Origin: an uncultured Mollicutes bacterium
GTDB lineage: Bacteria; Bacillota_I; Bacilli_A; Acholeplasmatales; Anaeroplasmataceae
NCBI GenBank assembly: GCA_945923475.1
Contig: CAMELE010000018.1
Location: 1-39,886, forward strand
Direction of reading: 5' to 3'
DNA: 39,886 nucleotides
Shown here: positions 9,455 through 18,345 of the stretch, piece after piece
Numbering within the stretch: the first letter of the stretch is position 1
How the letters are laid out: each line of letters opens with the position of its first letter
Translations under genes and position numbers: made by a program
The notes under the pieces: generated by a model
What the model was told of the DNA's origin: nothing
The model's input: only the letters and a program-made list of their open reading frames with translations
Databases searched by the model: none

Positions 9455-9691
9455 CTATCGTAGCCATAGCCATATGAGAACCATTGCTAGCGAAAAACCA
9501 AGAACTACAGTTATTAGCCTTGGCAAAATATGAAGAAGAGCAGCTCTTCTAATTGCTCTTCTTTCTTTTTTTGTTAATACAATTCCAGCTAAATTAGATT
9601 TTCTAGCTCGATGTGGCATCCCATCTATATCCATATTATAGATAGTGTGTCCATCATCAATTATTTCTTTATTTTTATCTTTTTTAACCAT
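9455..9691 (-). CDS. 78-residue single-TM protein at the end of the opp genes
   Basis: A short protein with a charged N-terminal part (MVKKDKNKEIIDDGHTIYNM), a basic stretch (KKERRAIRRAALLH) and one C-terminal membrane segment (about residues 57-77) ending LWLR. The positive-inside rule places the long N-terminal part in the cytoplasm. Its start overlaps the end of oppF by 31 bases and it has a good AAAGGAAT site, so it is translated with the transporter. No family name is known to me. Possible roles are a membrane accessory or regulator of the transporter or of protease export; position is the only support. Confidence 0.75.
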   Translation of the reverse strand: MVKKDKNKEIIDDGHTIYNMDIDGMPHRARKSNLAGIVLTKKERRAIRRAALLHILPRLITVVLGFSLAMVLIWLWLR

Positions 9692-10875
9692 TTTTTAATT
9701 CCTTTTGGATTATTCTTCTCTTCTTCTTTTTGAGCTTGAATTAAAGCCTCTTGTCTTACCTTTTCTTCAAGCATTTGATCATACTTATCAATCTTACTCA
9801 TAACCTCTTCATCATACAAATGACATGCAACAAAGTGGTTAGATGAATGCTCAACATACCTTGGCGAAATAAGCTTACATACACTCTTACATTCGCTACA
9901 ACGTGTATGGAATTTACATCCCTTTGGAGGATTTGCAGGTGATGGAATATCACCAGTTAAAATTATACGATTAGATTCGTGATCAGGATTTGGAACTGGA
10001 ACAGCTGAGAATAAGGCTCTAGTATATGGATGTAGAGGATTATTAAATATTTCATCTGTATCACCATATTCCATCATATTTCCTAAATACATAACTAGTA
10101 TTTGATCAGTAATATATTTAACAACTGATAAGTCGTGAGAAATAAACAAATATGTTAAATTCATTTCTTGTTGTAAACGACGAAGTAAGTTAATAATTTG
10201 TGCTTGAATAGAAACATCTAGCGCACTTACCGGCTCGTCACAAACTACAAGCTCAGGCTTAACTGCAAGAGCACGGGCAATACAAATTCTTTGACGTTGT
10301 CCACCTGAAAACTCATGTGGATAACGATTATAATATGAAGGCTGAAGGCCGCATTGCTTCATAATTGAAATTACATATGCTTCAACCTCTTCTTTTGGTA
10401 CAATATTATGAACCTTAACCGCCTCAGAAATAATACTTCCGATAGTCATACGTGGAGGAAGACTTGAATATGGGTCTTGGAATACAAGCTGCATCTTCGT
10501 ACGAAGGGCTTGCATCTCCTTTGATTTATAATCAGTAATTTCTTTACCATTAAACCAAATATGTCCACCATCTGGTTCATATAATTTTAAAATTGTACGA
10601 CCAAGAGTTGTTTTACCACAGCCGGATTCACCAACTATACCTATTGTTTGTCCCTTTTTAACTCCAAATGAAACATCATTTACAGCTTTTAAGTAATTTT
10701 GAGGACGTCCGAAAAAATCAGGATTTAATGGGAATGTCTTATTTAAATTTCTAACCTCTAATATATAATCAGGATTTGGCTTCGCTCCTACTTCGTCAGC
10801 AGCTGCTAAGGAAGTATTTAAATTAGAATTAACAGCATCTTGTGCTTTTACTTCTTCATTATTTAAATTTTCCAT
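9661..10875 (-). CDS. oppF: Oligopeptide ABC transporter ATP-binding protein OppF
   Basis: A 404-residue ATPase. It has Walker A GESGCGKTT (82-90), Q-loop FQDPYSSL, ABC signature SGGQRQR (190-196), Walker B LVVCDEP (209-215) and switch His in FISHDLSVV. After it comes the oligopeptide-transporter C-terminal domain with a Cys cluster (CKFHTRCSECKSVC plus a later C), typical of Opp/Dpp ATPases. A lysine- and glutamate-rich tail of about 45 residues extends beyond the usual end. The start codon overlaps the oppD stop (TAATG), implying coupled translation. It pairs with OppD to power peptide import. Confidence 0.93.
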   Translation of the reverse strand: MENLNNEEVKAQDAVNSNLNTSLAAADEVGAKPNPDYILEVRNLNKTFPLNPDFFGRPQNYLKAVNDVSFGVKKGQTIGIVGESGCGKTTLGRTILKLYEPDGGHIWFNGKEITDYKSKEMQALRTKMQLVFQDPYSSLPPRMTIGSIISEAVKVHNIVPKEEVEAYVISIMKQCGLQPSYYNRYPHEFSGGQRQRICIARALAVKPELVVCDEPVSALDVSIQAQIINLLRRLQQEMNLTYLFISHDLSVVKYITDQILVMYLGNMMEYGDTDEIFNNPLHPYTRALFSAVPVPNPDHESNRIILTGDIPSPANPPKGCKFHTRCSECKSVCKLISPRYVEHSSNHFVACHLYDEEVMSKIDKYDQMLEEKVRQEALIQAQKEEEKNNPKGIKKWLKKIKIKK

Positions 10876-12059
10876 TATTCATCAACCTCCTGATCCTTAG
10901 ATTCTTCTTGAGCATATAAATAACACGCTACGCTATGAGTAGGGGTTACCTGTACATAGTTTGGATATTTACCATCACACTTTTTAATACACCTTTGACA
11001 TCTTCCATGGAAGAAGCAATTATCTGGTAAATTGATTGGACTAGGTACTGAACCAGGAATTGAATATAAAGGTTCATTAGAATTTGAGGTTATAAGTGGT
11101 TTACTCTTTTGAAGGCCAATTGTATATGGGTGTAAAGGATTATTAAATATTTCTCTTACAGTACCCTTTTCGATTACTCTACCAGCATACATAACCACTA
11201 CCTCATCAGCCATTCCTGCAATAACACCAAGGTCGTGCGTAATTAGCATAATAGAGCAGTGCTTTTCCTTTTGAATTTTCTTAAGTAGCTCCAAAATTTG
11301 GGCTTGAATAGTAACATCTAGAGCTGTTGTAGGTTCATCAGCTATAATTAGCTTAGGATCACCCAAAAGAGCCATCGCAATCATAACTCTTTGTCTCATA
11401 CCACCAGATAACTCATGTGGATATGAATTATAAACACGCTCTGGCATTGAAATACCAACCTGTACCAATAGCTCTAAGGAACGAGCCTTAGCATCTTCCT
11501 TAGAAATTTCAGGCTTATGAATGAATGTTACCTCATCCAATTGGTTACCAATTGTAAATACAGGATTTAAGCTTGTCATAGGCTCCTGAAAAATCATTGA
11601 AATATCATTACCACGAATATTATATAATTCCTTCATCGGCATTTTGGCAATGTCATATGCGAGTTTATTTCCATTCTCATCTGTACCAAGCTTATCTGAA
11701 TTAAAACGAATTGAACCACCAACAATTTGTCCTTGAGGAGCTTGAACAAGTTGCATTATCGATAAGCTTGTAACACTCTTACCACAGCCAGATTCACCAA
11801 CAACACCAATAATACGGTCCTTAGGTAAATCAAATGAAACCTTATTTACTGACATTACAGTTCCATTATCTGTGAAAAAGCAAGTCTCTAAATTATCAAT
11901 TTCAATAATGTTATTAGGATCTCTCATTATAGTTGTATACTCAGCTGGATCCTTTTTACGTTGCTTTTCTTTTTCATAATAACGCATTTGCTTAACATTA
12001 TACTTTAAGATTTTTTTACTTTCAGCATTAGAAAGGTAGTTTGATTTATTCTTTTTCAT
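10875..12059 (-). CDS. oppD: Oligopeptide ABC transporter ATP-binding protein OppD
   Basis: A 394-residue ATPase. It has Walker A GESGCGKS (88-95), Q-loop IFQEPMTSLNP, signature LSGGMRQR (217-224), Walker B LIIADEP (237-243) and switch His in LITHDLG. A C-terminal Opp domain follows, with Cys residues at CFFHGRCQRCIKKC. About 50 charged residues precede the usual ABC start, an N-terminal extension unlike standard OppD. It has a strong AGGAGG site and sits nine bases after oppC. It is the heterodimer partner of OppF. Confidence 0.93.
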   Translation of the reverse strand: MKKNKSNYLSNAESKKILKYNVKQMRYYEKEKQRKKDPAEYTTIMRDPNNIIEIDNLETCFFTDNGTVMSVNKVSFDLPKDRIIGVVGESGCGKSVTSLSIMQLVQAPQGQIVGGSIRFNSDKLGTDENGNKLAYDIAKMPMKELYNIRGNDISMIFQEPMTSLNPVFTIGNQLDEVTFIHKPEISKEDAKARSLELLVQVGISMPERVYNSYPHELSGGMRQRVMIAMALLGDPKLIIADEPTTALDVTIQAQILELLKKIQKEKHCSIMLITHDLGVIAGMADEVVVMYAGRVIEKGTVREIFNNPLHPYTIGLQKSKPLITSNSNEPLYSIPGSVPSPINLPDNCFFHGRCQRCIKKCDGKYPNYVQVTPTHSVACYLYAQEESKDQEVDE

Positions 12060-12068
12060 AGTTACCTC

Positions 12069-13154
12069 CTACTTTCTAGCCTTAGGATCCATTGCGTCAC
12101 GAAGACCATCACCAATAAAATTGAAGCCTAATACAGCAATAACAATTAAAACTCCAGCTGGAAGCCAAACATTAACATGGTAATTTAATACCATTGTATC
12201 ATTTGCAAGCGCAATCATAGAACCCCATGCAGCTTTAGGTGCTTGCACACCAAGTCCTAAATATGAAAGCGTTGATTCATATAGAATAATACTACCAAGA
12301 CCTAATGTCATAGATACAATTAACTGTGGCATTACATTAGGAATTAAGTGCTTAAATATTCTTCTCCAGGTTGGAAGACCCATAACCTCAGTAGCTGTAA
12401 TATATTCCTGCTCACGAAGATATAATATTTGTCCACGAACAACACGAGCAGTTCCACTCCAGCCAAATATCGTGATAATAACCATTAACACATAGATTCT
12501 TGCGTCTGCAGAAAGATTCCAAGAATCAATAACAGCTGATGAAATAAGTAATATTGGTAATGTCGGAATACAGTTAAATACATCCACAATTCGCATTATA
12601 AGATTATCAACCCAACCACCAAAATAGCCAGCAAGTCCACCAAATAAAATTCCAAGTAATGTTTCCAAAATAACAACAATAAATCCAATTGTAAGGGAAA
12701 TACGACCACCATACATCAAGCGAGTAAATACATCATATCCTTGATCATCCGTACCAAGCCAGTGAGAACCAGATGGATCTCCATATGCTAATACAGTTTT
12801 TTCAGTAATAATTATTTCAATAACCTCTACCTCTAAGCCATCAATATCATGAGTATAAACTATAGTTTCGTTTTCAAGCTGAATTGGAGTTTCAGGTCGA
12901 TCAGGCTCTGATTCTCCCCATGAAGAGAAAACAGGTCCTAAAAAGCTAAACACAAATAAGAAAACAATCATACATAAACCAACAATTGATAGCTTTGAAC
13001 GGAAAAATCTTCTCAAAACTAATCTAATTGGTCCAATTTGCTTGAATGTTTCAGTCTCTTTTACTTCTACTTCCTCTGCAACCTTTATTTCCTTAACCTC
13101 AGTTGTTTCAGTGCTTTGTGGAGCTTCTTCTAAATTAATATTTTTATCTTCCAT
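12069..13154 (-). CDS. oppC: Oligopeptide ABC transporter permease OppC
   Basis: A permease of 361 residues from the chosen start. A GTG two codons upstream (13160) could extend it, but the AGGTG site is correctly spaced for the ATG at 13154 and overlaps the alternative. The N-terminal 35 residues are acidic and charged, then come TM1 (about 50-70), an outer loop longer than usual, and the five-helix BPD_transp_1 core. The EAA-type loop contacting the ATPases is EYITATEVMGLPTWRRIF. It ends in the family-typical GDGLRDAMDPKAR. It forms the channel with OppB. Confidence 0.93.
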   Translation of the reverse strand: MEDKNINLEEAPQSTETTEVKEIKVAEEVEVKETETFKQIGPIRLVLRRFFRSKLSIVGLCMIVFLFVFSFLGPVFSSWGESEPDRPETPIQLENETIVYTHDIDGLEVEVIEIIITEKTVLAYGDPSGSHWLGTDDQGYDVFTRLMYGGRISLTIGFIVVILETLLGILFGGLAGYFGGWVDNLIMRIVDVFNCIPTLPILLISSAVIDSWNLSADARIYVLMVIITIFGWSGTARVVRGQILYLREQEYITATEVMGLPTWRRIFKHLIPNVMPQLIVSMTLGLGSIILYESTLSYLGLGVQAPKAAWGSMIALANDTMVLNYHVNVWLPAGVLIVIAVLGFNFIGDGLRDAMDPKARK

Positions 13155-13162
13155 AATCACAC

Positions 13163-14167
13163 CTACTTTCCTAACTTAACACGTGGGTCAACCACTGAAT
13201 ACATAATATCAGAGAATAATGTACCTAATACAGATAATATCGCTAAGAACATATTATATCCCATTACGAATGGAATATCTGCCGCAAGCAATGCTTGGTA
13301 TGCTTTATTACCAATACCAGGAATACCAAATACCTGCTCTGTAATCATCATACCACCAAATAATGAAGGTAAAATACCTGCAAGTAATGTAACAATTGGA
13401 ATTAAAGTATTTCTAAAGGCATGCTTATAAATAACCTTCTTCTCTGAAAGACCCTTTGCTCTTGCAGTACGGATATAATCTGCACTTAAAACCTCTAGCA
13501 TATTAGTTCTTGTATAACGCATTAATCCACCAATTGATAGAATAACAGTACAGAAGATTGGCAAAATCAAATGATGAATTGTATCACCAAATTTAGCCCA
13601 CCATCCTCCAAATGTATCTGGGAAAATCGTAGATGAATTCAATCCAGAGGTTGGGAACCATCCTAAATCAACCGCAAATATTTTAATTAAAATTGCACCA
13701 AAGAAATAAGTAGGCAAAGAGATACCAATCATAGTTAAAATTGTAACTATATAATCTCGTGCTGAATATTGATGAGTTGCACTGGTAATTCCAAGAGGAA
13801 TTGCAATCAAAAACTGTAATACTGTAGCTACAATTGCAATACCAAATGAAATCCACATGTATTGTCCAATAACGCTTTTAACTGGTAAATTATATTTCCA
13901 AGACATACCAAGGTCACCTTGGAACAATTTGCCTAGCCATTTAAAATAACCACCCATTATACCTGAAAATGTATTATCTCCTAAGCCATATAATGCTTTA
14001 TATGCATCTAAATCTGCTTGGGTCATTGTACCATTTTGTATTTGGGCAGAAAACTTATTAGTAATATAGTCCATTGGCATCATACGAACCAATGAATATA
14101 GAATAACTGAAACACCAAATAATACGATTAATGATATTCCAAGTCTCTTTAAAATGTACTTAAACAT
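13163..14167 (-). CDS. oppB: Oligopeptide ABC transporter permease OppB
   Basis: A 334-residue permease. I place the start at the ATG at 14167 (MFKYILKRLG, the usual OppB opening), preceded by a GAGGAG site. A GTG five codons upstream is in frame, but its codons contain that ribosome site. There are six membrane segments. The EAA loop is ARAKGLSEKKVIYKHAFRN, the outer loop after TM1 carries the standard MDYITNKF region, and the end is SVVDPRVKL. It lies 124 bases after oppA, separated by a perfect hairpin, and 8 bases before oppC. Confidence 0.93.
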   Translation of the reverse strand: MFKYILKRLGISLIVLFGVSVILYSLVRMMPMDYITNKFSAQIQNGTMTQADLDAYKALYGLGDNTFSGIMGGYFKWLGKLFQGDLGMSWKYNLPVKSVIGQYMWISFGIAIVATVLQFLIAIPLGITSATHQYSARDYIVTILTMIGISLPTYFFGAILIKIFAVDLGWFPTSGLNSSTIFPDTFGGWWAKFGDTIHHLILPIFCTVILSIGGLMRYTRTNMLEVLSADYIRTARAKGLSEKKVIYKHAFRNTLIPIVTLLAGILPSLFGGMMITEQVFGIPGIGNKAYQALLAADIPFVMGYNMFLAILSVLGTLFSDIMYSVVDPRVKLGK

Positions 14168-14247
14168 AAATTCACTCCTCACTAATAGAAAGCTGTGGTA
14201 AACAATCTATTAATTTCTTTTAATTAAAAGTATTCTTTTTTTTAGTC

Positions 14248-14280
14248 ATAAATGGCTATTTCAGAAAAATAGCCATTTAT
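14248..14280 (-). other. Perfect intercistronic hairpin between oppA and oppB
   Basis: Arms 14248-14261 and 14267-14280 pair perfectly over 14 bases (ATAAATGGCTATTT with its complement) around a five-base loop. No T run follows on either strand, so this is not an ordinary terminator. Such structures often protect the 3' end of a binding-protein mRNA so that OppA is made in excess of the permease. That role is inference. Confidence 0.65.
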
Positions 14281-14291
14281 TATAAACTTAA

Positions 14292-16874
14292 CTAAGCAAC
14301 TAATGATGTACGCCAAAGAGTATTCAATAAGCCAGAATAAGCAGATGTATCTAAATTCAATGAAGATTCATCTAATTTATTTGCATTATATGCATATAAG
14401 TCATTTCTTTGATATGTAGGAAGCTCAATTGCCATTTGCATAACAAGGTCTAAAGCTTCTTTATAATATTGCTTACGAAGAGTTTGATTTGTTGTATGAC
14501 GAGCATCCTCAATTAAAGTTGAAAGCTCCTCTAACAATTCATATTCAATTGCATATTTTGAAGTATCTCTTAGAATTGCATTATAACCCCAGTTAAGACG
14601 AGATGATGCTTGAGTATCCTTATGGTATACCTGATACATATCAGGATCAATTGTTGAAGTCCATGCAGCTGCCCATACAGTTAATTCTCCTGAGTTCAAT
14701 TTCTTTAAAGCGTTTGAATCCTTTGAAACAGTGATTTGCATACCAATCTTATTCAATAAAGTTGCAGCATGATTCATTGGTGAGAAGGCAGGGTGATCCT
14801 CAGATGCACCAGCAACTGTAAATGTATATTTTAAATCAGAATATACACCATTTGCATTCTTAACATATCCTCCCATTTCAATAAGGTTAGTTAAGAACTC
14901 AAGCTGATCAGCCTCAGATAAAGTTTGACCTTTAGTATATCCTTTTGCTGTAACATATTCAGCATAATATGGATTAACAACAGTTAAATTTTCAGGAACC
15001 TGTCCACCGATGAATGGATAGTAAGCAGTTGCACCATTAGGATATGCCCAGTTAGATGTAGACATTGAACGATAAATTGGTTCCGCATTAGCACCATAAT
15101 AATTAGCTACATCTTGAGAGTTAATTGCATGCATAATTGCTTGACGAACATAAATTGATGGAACCTTACTTGCATTTATACCGATATAACCATATCCTGA
15201 TGTTTTAACCTGCTTATACTTAATTCCATCCTTTGCCTTAGCATTTAGCTCTGTAATTGTTTCAGGCTTAGCACTTGGATCAGCATAATCAACCTCGTTA
15301 GTATATAAAGCATTTAGGATACCATTTGTTGGTACAACACGATAGTACATATTTTTAATAGTTGCAGATTTGCCAGTTTGAACATCCTTGAAATATTCAT
15401 TTCTTGTAAAATAAATTGTTGTTCCATCAAAGAAAGTACCAGCAGTTACATTATCAGTACCATCTGAAGATGCAGCCTTGTATGCACCAGCACCCATAGG
15501 TACAGAAATCTTATTTTGATCCTTTAATACATTATCACGGAAATCCTGTGACATATACTTAACACCAAAATTTGATTCGTAATCAAATAATGCAATTTGC
15601 TCTTGATTTGAATAATAATACATAGGAGCTACTGAGAACGCAAAGTTCCAAATAGCCTTTGGATCTTGTCCATTAATTTCAATTGATAAAACCTCATATG
15701 AGCTTGGTACACCATTTGCATCATACGTAGGTACACCATAGGTTACACCATTAACCGCAACACTTTCAGTTCTATTTGCAAATTTTATACCTGAAATATT
15801 CATAAATTGACGTTCATGAGTATTCATATATTCTTCTTTTAAATCAGCAATGATATAGTCACGTAGATTAGATCCTGATTGCCAGTAATTTAATACCTCA
15901 ACAGCCTTGCTAGGAATATTTGCATTAATTACTAAGCTCTTAGCTTCAGCAGCAGACATTTTTTCATATTCAGCTAGAGAGTGAGATTGAGTCTCAAGAA
16001 TAGCATCCTCTGCATTCCAAGTGATAAATCCTTCTGCATATAAGAACATTTGAACATCATTTTTAATTAAATCCTTATGTTCGATCTTATCCTTATCAAC
16101 AAATGCCAAATCAACCCAACCATCTCTTGAGTTATTATAATCAGTATCAATTTCTTCATTAAATAAAGAAATTAGCTTTTGATAATCCTTAGAAAGATTT
16201 TGATATGATTCATCATTATAATCTTTTTCCTTATCCTTAAGATAGTTAACCATATTATTTCTAAGAGTATCATTTGATTCATCGTCATGCTCCTTAAGAA
16301 TTTCCTCAAGTACAGATGATAAATTATCAATACGAGTATCAGCTGCAACCTCAAATTGAGTATTGAAGGCATCTGCAGCATCCTCGTCAGCCTCTTGTGT
16401 ACGATATTCCTTTAAACCAACAATATCTGTTGAATAAATAGTTGTAGAGCCATTATAAACAGGGTCAAGATATACATATAAATTAAATAATACATCTTTA
16501 ATTGTTAAAGGAGATCCATTAGAATATTTAACATCATTTCTTAATACAAGATAGTAAGTAGACTTATCCTCACTAGAGTTATATTGAATATCATAATCAT
16601 AAACAACTACAGAATCACCAGTTTTAGCTGTAGTAACGTTTCCAGTTTTATCATTGCCTAGCATTGACATTTGAGTTTGAGCAATAACTGAGCTATCTGC
16701 TAAGGATGATGAGAAGAATGGGTTAAATACTTGATCAACATCTTGAGTAGATATAATTAATGGGTCAGTTTCATTATTATAAGCTCCAGTTTTATCTGAG
16801 CAGCTTAATAATGTAGCTGTTGCGATTCCAACAAGACCAATACAACTAGCTGTTTTTAAAATATTTCTTTTCAT
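14292..16874 (-). CDS. oppA: Oligopeptide-binding lipoprotein OppA (SBP family 5), enlarged
   Basis: An 860-residue solute-binding protein, against about 540 for typical OppA. The signal peptide ends at lipobox TLLS-C25. The N-terminal lobe shows the family-5 pattern (YYLVLRNDVKYSNGSPLTIKDVLFNLYVY). The C-terminal half has IYVRQAIMHAINSQDV and the LWRTSLVA end. The extra length comes mainly from an acidic, helical insertion at about residues 150-340. The AGGAGG site lies in the last codons of the preceding gene, with only two bases between stop and start, so translation is coupled. It captures peptides for OppBCDF; which peptides cannot be told. Confidence 0.9.
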   Translation of the reverse strand: MKRNILKTASCIGLVGIATATLLSCSDKTGAYNNETDPLIISTQDVDQVFNPFFSSSLADSSVIAQTQMSMLGNDKTGNVTTAKTGDSVVVYDYDIQYNSSEDKSTYYLVLRNDVKYSNGSPLTIKDVLFNLYVYLDPVYNGSTTIYSTDIVGLKEYRTQEADEDAADAFNTQFEVAADTRIDNLSSVLEEILKEHDDESNDTLRNNMVNYLKDKEKDYNDESYQNLSKDYQKLISLFNEEIDTDYNNSRDGWVDLAFVDKDKIEHKDLIKNDVQMFLYAEGFITWNAEDAILETQSHSLAEYEKMSAAEAKSLVINANIPSKAVEVLNYWQSGSNLRDYIIADLKEEYMNTHERQFMNISGIKFANRTESVAVNGVTYGVPTYDANGVPSSYEVLSIEINGQDPKAIWNFAFSVAPMYYYSNQEQIALFDYESNFGVKYMSQDFRDNVLKDQNKISVPMGAGAYKAASSDGTDNVTAGTFFDGTTIYFTRNEYFKDVQTGKSATIKNMYYRVVPTNGILNALYTNEVDYADPSAKPETITELNAKAKDGIKYKQVKTSGYGYIGINASKVPSIYVRQAIMHAINSQDVANYYGANAEPIYRSMSTSNWAYPNGATAYYPFIGGQVPENLTVVNPYYAEYVTAKGYTKGQTLSEADQLEFLTNLIEMGGYVKNANGVYSDLKYTFTVAGASEDHPAFSPMNHAATLLNKIGMQITVSKDSNALKKLNSGELTVWAAAWTSTIDPDMYQVYHKDTQASSRLNWGYNAILRDTSKYAIEYELLEELSTLIEDARHTTNQTLRKQYYKEALDLVMQMAIELPTYQRNDLYAYNANKLDESSLNLDTSAYSGLLNTLWRTSLVA

Positions 16875-16876
16875 TT

Positions 16877-18070
16877 TTATTCCTCCGTTTTATTTAAAAC
16901 AATGCTTGAATTTACAATAGTACAATCAGTAGCTAAACCAATTCCTACTTGATTATTACTATAGCTATCATCTGCAAAAATAATATTGCATTCTTCCCCC
17001 GCAGCATTTCCACTAACTCTAATTGTAACATTCTCTATGGTTGCACCATTAGCCATATAAGCTAAAGGAGCCACCACTAATGTCTTTACCATTGAATTCT
17101 TTACCAATACATTAAAGCTTACATTTACAAAGCTAACATTTCTAATTGTTGAATTACTTAAATTCCTAAACAATGATATATAGCCTGTATTCTTTTGAAG
17201 ATTGGTATTATCGAAATCATTACCAACTAAGCTTGAATTTTTTAAATCATTATTAATTACAAAATTACTAATCGTATGACCGTTTCCTTCAAAAATATGG
17301 TCCTTAAAATCACCATATGTAAGAGTTTTTCCTTTGCAATCAATATCATTTAATAGATAAATATTTGAAGTACCAAGTACTTTAATATCATCATATGTAC
17401 GAGCTAACTTCCATACTCCTTCAATTGCCTTAATATACACCTTTACGGATAGAGATTCCTCTCCTCCAGGATGAGTTACATCCACATTATATCCAGTTCC
17501 TACGGCATCACTTGATACAGATTTTCCACTTGAATCCTCAAACTCCCACAATGATGTATAATTATTCTTTTCAAAAACTTTATTTATTTCTCTTACTGTT
17601 GCAGAGTCAATGTTTAGCTTATAGGTTTGTTCATTTGCTAGAACATTGTATAAATATACATCTTTATTGTCCTTATCCTTATAATATAATGCGAAATCAT
17701 ATGTTACCGCATATCCCCATTTAATATAAATTTTAATATTTTCCTTTGCGTTTAATAAATCATTATCAAAATCCCAAGGTTGAGTAAAGTTTTCATCCTT
17801 ATACCAACCCTTGATAATCTTATTACTATTAGTAATTAAGCTTTCAGGTGATAGCTCAGATGGAGTTTTAACCTTGCAAGACTTCCCCTCTGCTAAATTA
17901 TAATAATAAGTTATGTCCTTATTACTATTTTTAAATGTACCACCATTTAAAACAAAAGTTACAGATGCCATATCCTCATATTTATTAATATTTTTACTAT
18001 TACAGCTTGCTAAGCCAAGCACTGCAACTACAACTAGCAACAAAGTAACTAAAATTTTGTTACGCTTCAT
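16877..18070 (-). CDS. Surface lipoprotein with an InlB-type repeat, first gene of the opp operon
   Basis: A 397-residue lipoprotein. I start at the ATG at 18070 (MKRNKILV), because TGGAGG is seven bases upstream and an upstream in-frame ATG lacks a site. The lipobox is GLAS-C23. Residues about 40-120 form an InlB B-repeat/Flg_new module (VTFVLNGGTF ending in KGWYKD, PWDFD, IYIKWGY). A second related stretch (VTYDFALYY) follows. The C-terminal 150 residues resemble a GLUG/beta-helix region (EGNGHTISNFVIN, STIRNVSFVNVSF). It is two bases from oppA. A role in adhesion or holding substrate near the transporter is plausible but unproven. Confidence 0.8.
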   Translation of the reverse strand: MKRNKILVTLLLVVVAVLGLASCNSKNINKYEDMASVTFVLNGGTFKNSNKDITYYYNLAEGKSCKVKTPSELSPESLITNSNKIIKGWYKDENFTQPWDFDNDLLNAKENIKIYIKWGYAVTYDFALYYKDKDNKDVYLYNVLANEQTYKLNIDSATVREINKVFEKNNYTSLWEFEDSSGKSVSSDAVGTGYNVDVTHPGGEESLSVKVYIKAIEGVWKLARTYDDIKVLGTSNIYLLNDIDCKGKTLTYGDFKDHIFEGNGHTISNFVINNDLKNSSLVGNDFDNTNLQKNTGYISLFRNLSNSTIRNVSFVNVSFNVLVKNSMVKTLVVAPLAYMANGATIENVTIRVSGNAAGEECNIIFADDSYSNNQVGIGLATDCTIVNSSIVLNKTEE

Positions 18071-18161
18071 GATGACCTCCAAATCATACATTTCATCATT
18101 ATAAATGATTAAGTATAATCTTTTTTTAAAATGAAAACAAATAGAATAATCAATGAATTTT

Positions 18162-18190
18162 ATTGTAAAAATTTACCTATTTTTTTCCAA
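18162..18190 (-). promoter_or_regulatory. Candidate promoter of the lipoprotein-opp-protease operon
   Basis: On the minus strand, -35 TTGGAA (18185-18190) and -10 TACAAT (18162-18167) are separated by 17 bases, giving a leader of about 85 bases. A second, weaker -10 (TATACT near 18111) lies closer to the gene. The leader holds a small inverted repeat (ATCATT/AATGAT, 18095-18109). The rest of the 274-base gap 18071-18344 is plain AT-rich DNA. Confidence 0.45.
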
Positions 18191-18325
18191 CGGGATTATT
18201 TTATCATAAATATATCTAAAATACTACTTTATTTTAAAAAATATATTTAATTTTTCACTTCATTTTTGAATAAAATTCGGCATATTATTTTAATATCTTA
18301 ACTATAGTTATTATAAAGACTAAAT

Positions 18326-18345
18326 AGCTAAATGAAACTTTAGCT
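18326..18345 (-). terminator. Weak terminator-like hairpin after the redox operon
   Basis: AGCTAAA (18326-18332) pairs with TTTAGCT (18339-18345) around a six-base loop, overlapping the stop codon of the upstream lipoprotein gene. The following minus-strand sequence is only partly T-rich. It is the sole candidate between the two operons, so some read-through into the opp operon is possible. Confidence 0.35.

Noticed and set aside
18095-18109. Small inverted repeat ATCATT/AATGAT in the opp operon leader as an operator
   Set aside because: Six-base arms in AT-rich DNA are expected by chance; kept only as a note in the promoter entry.
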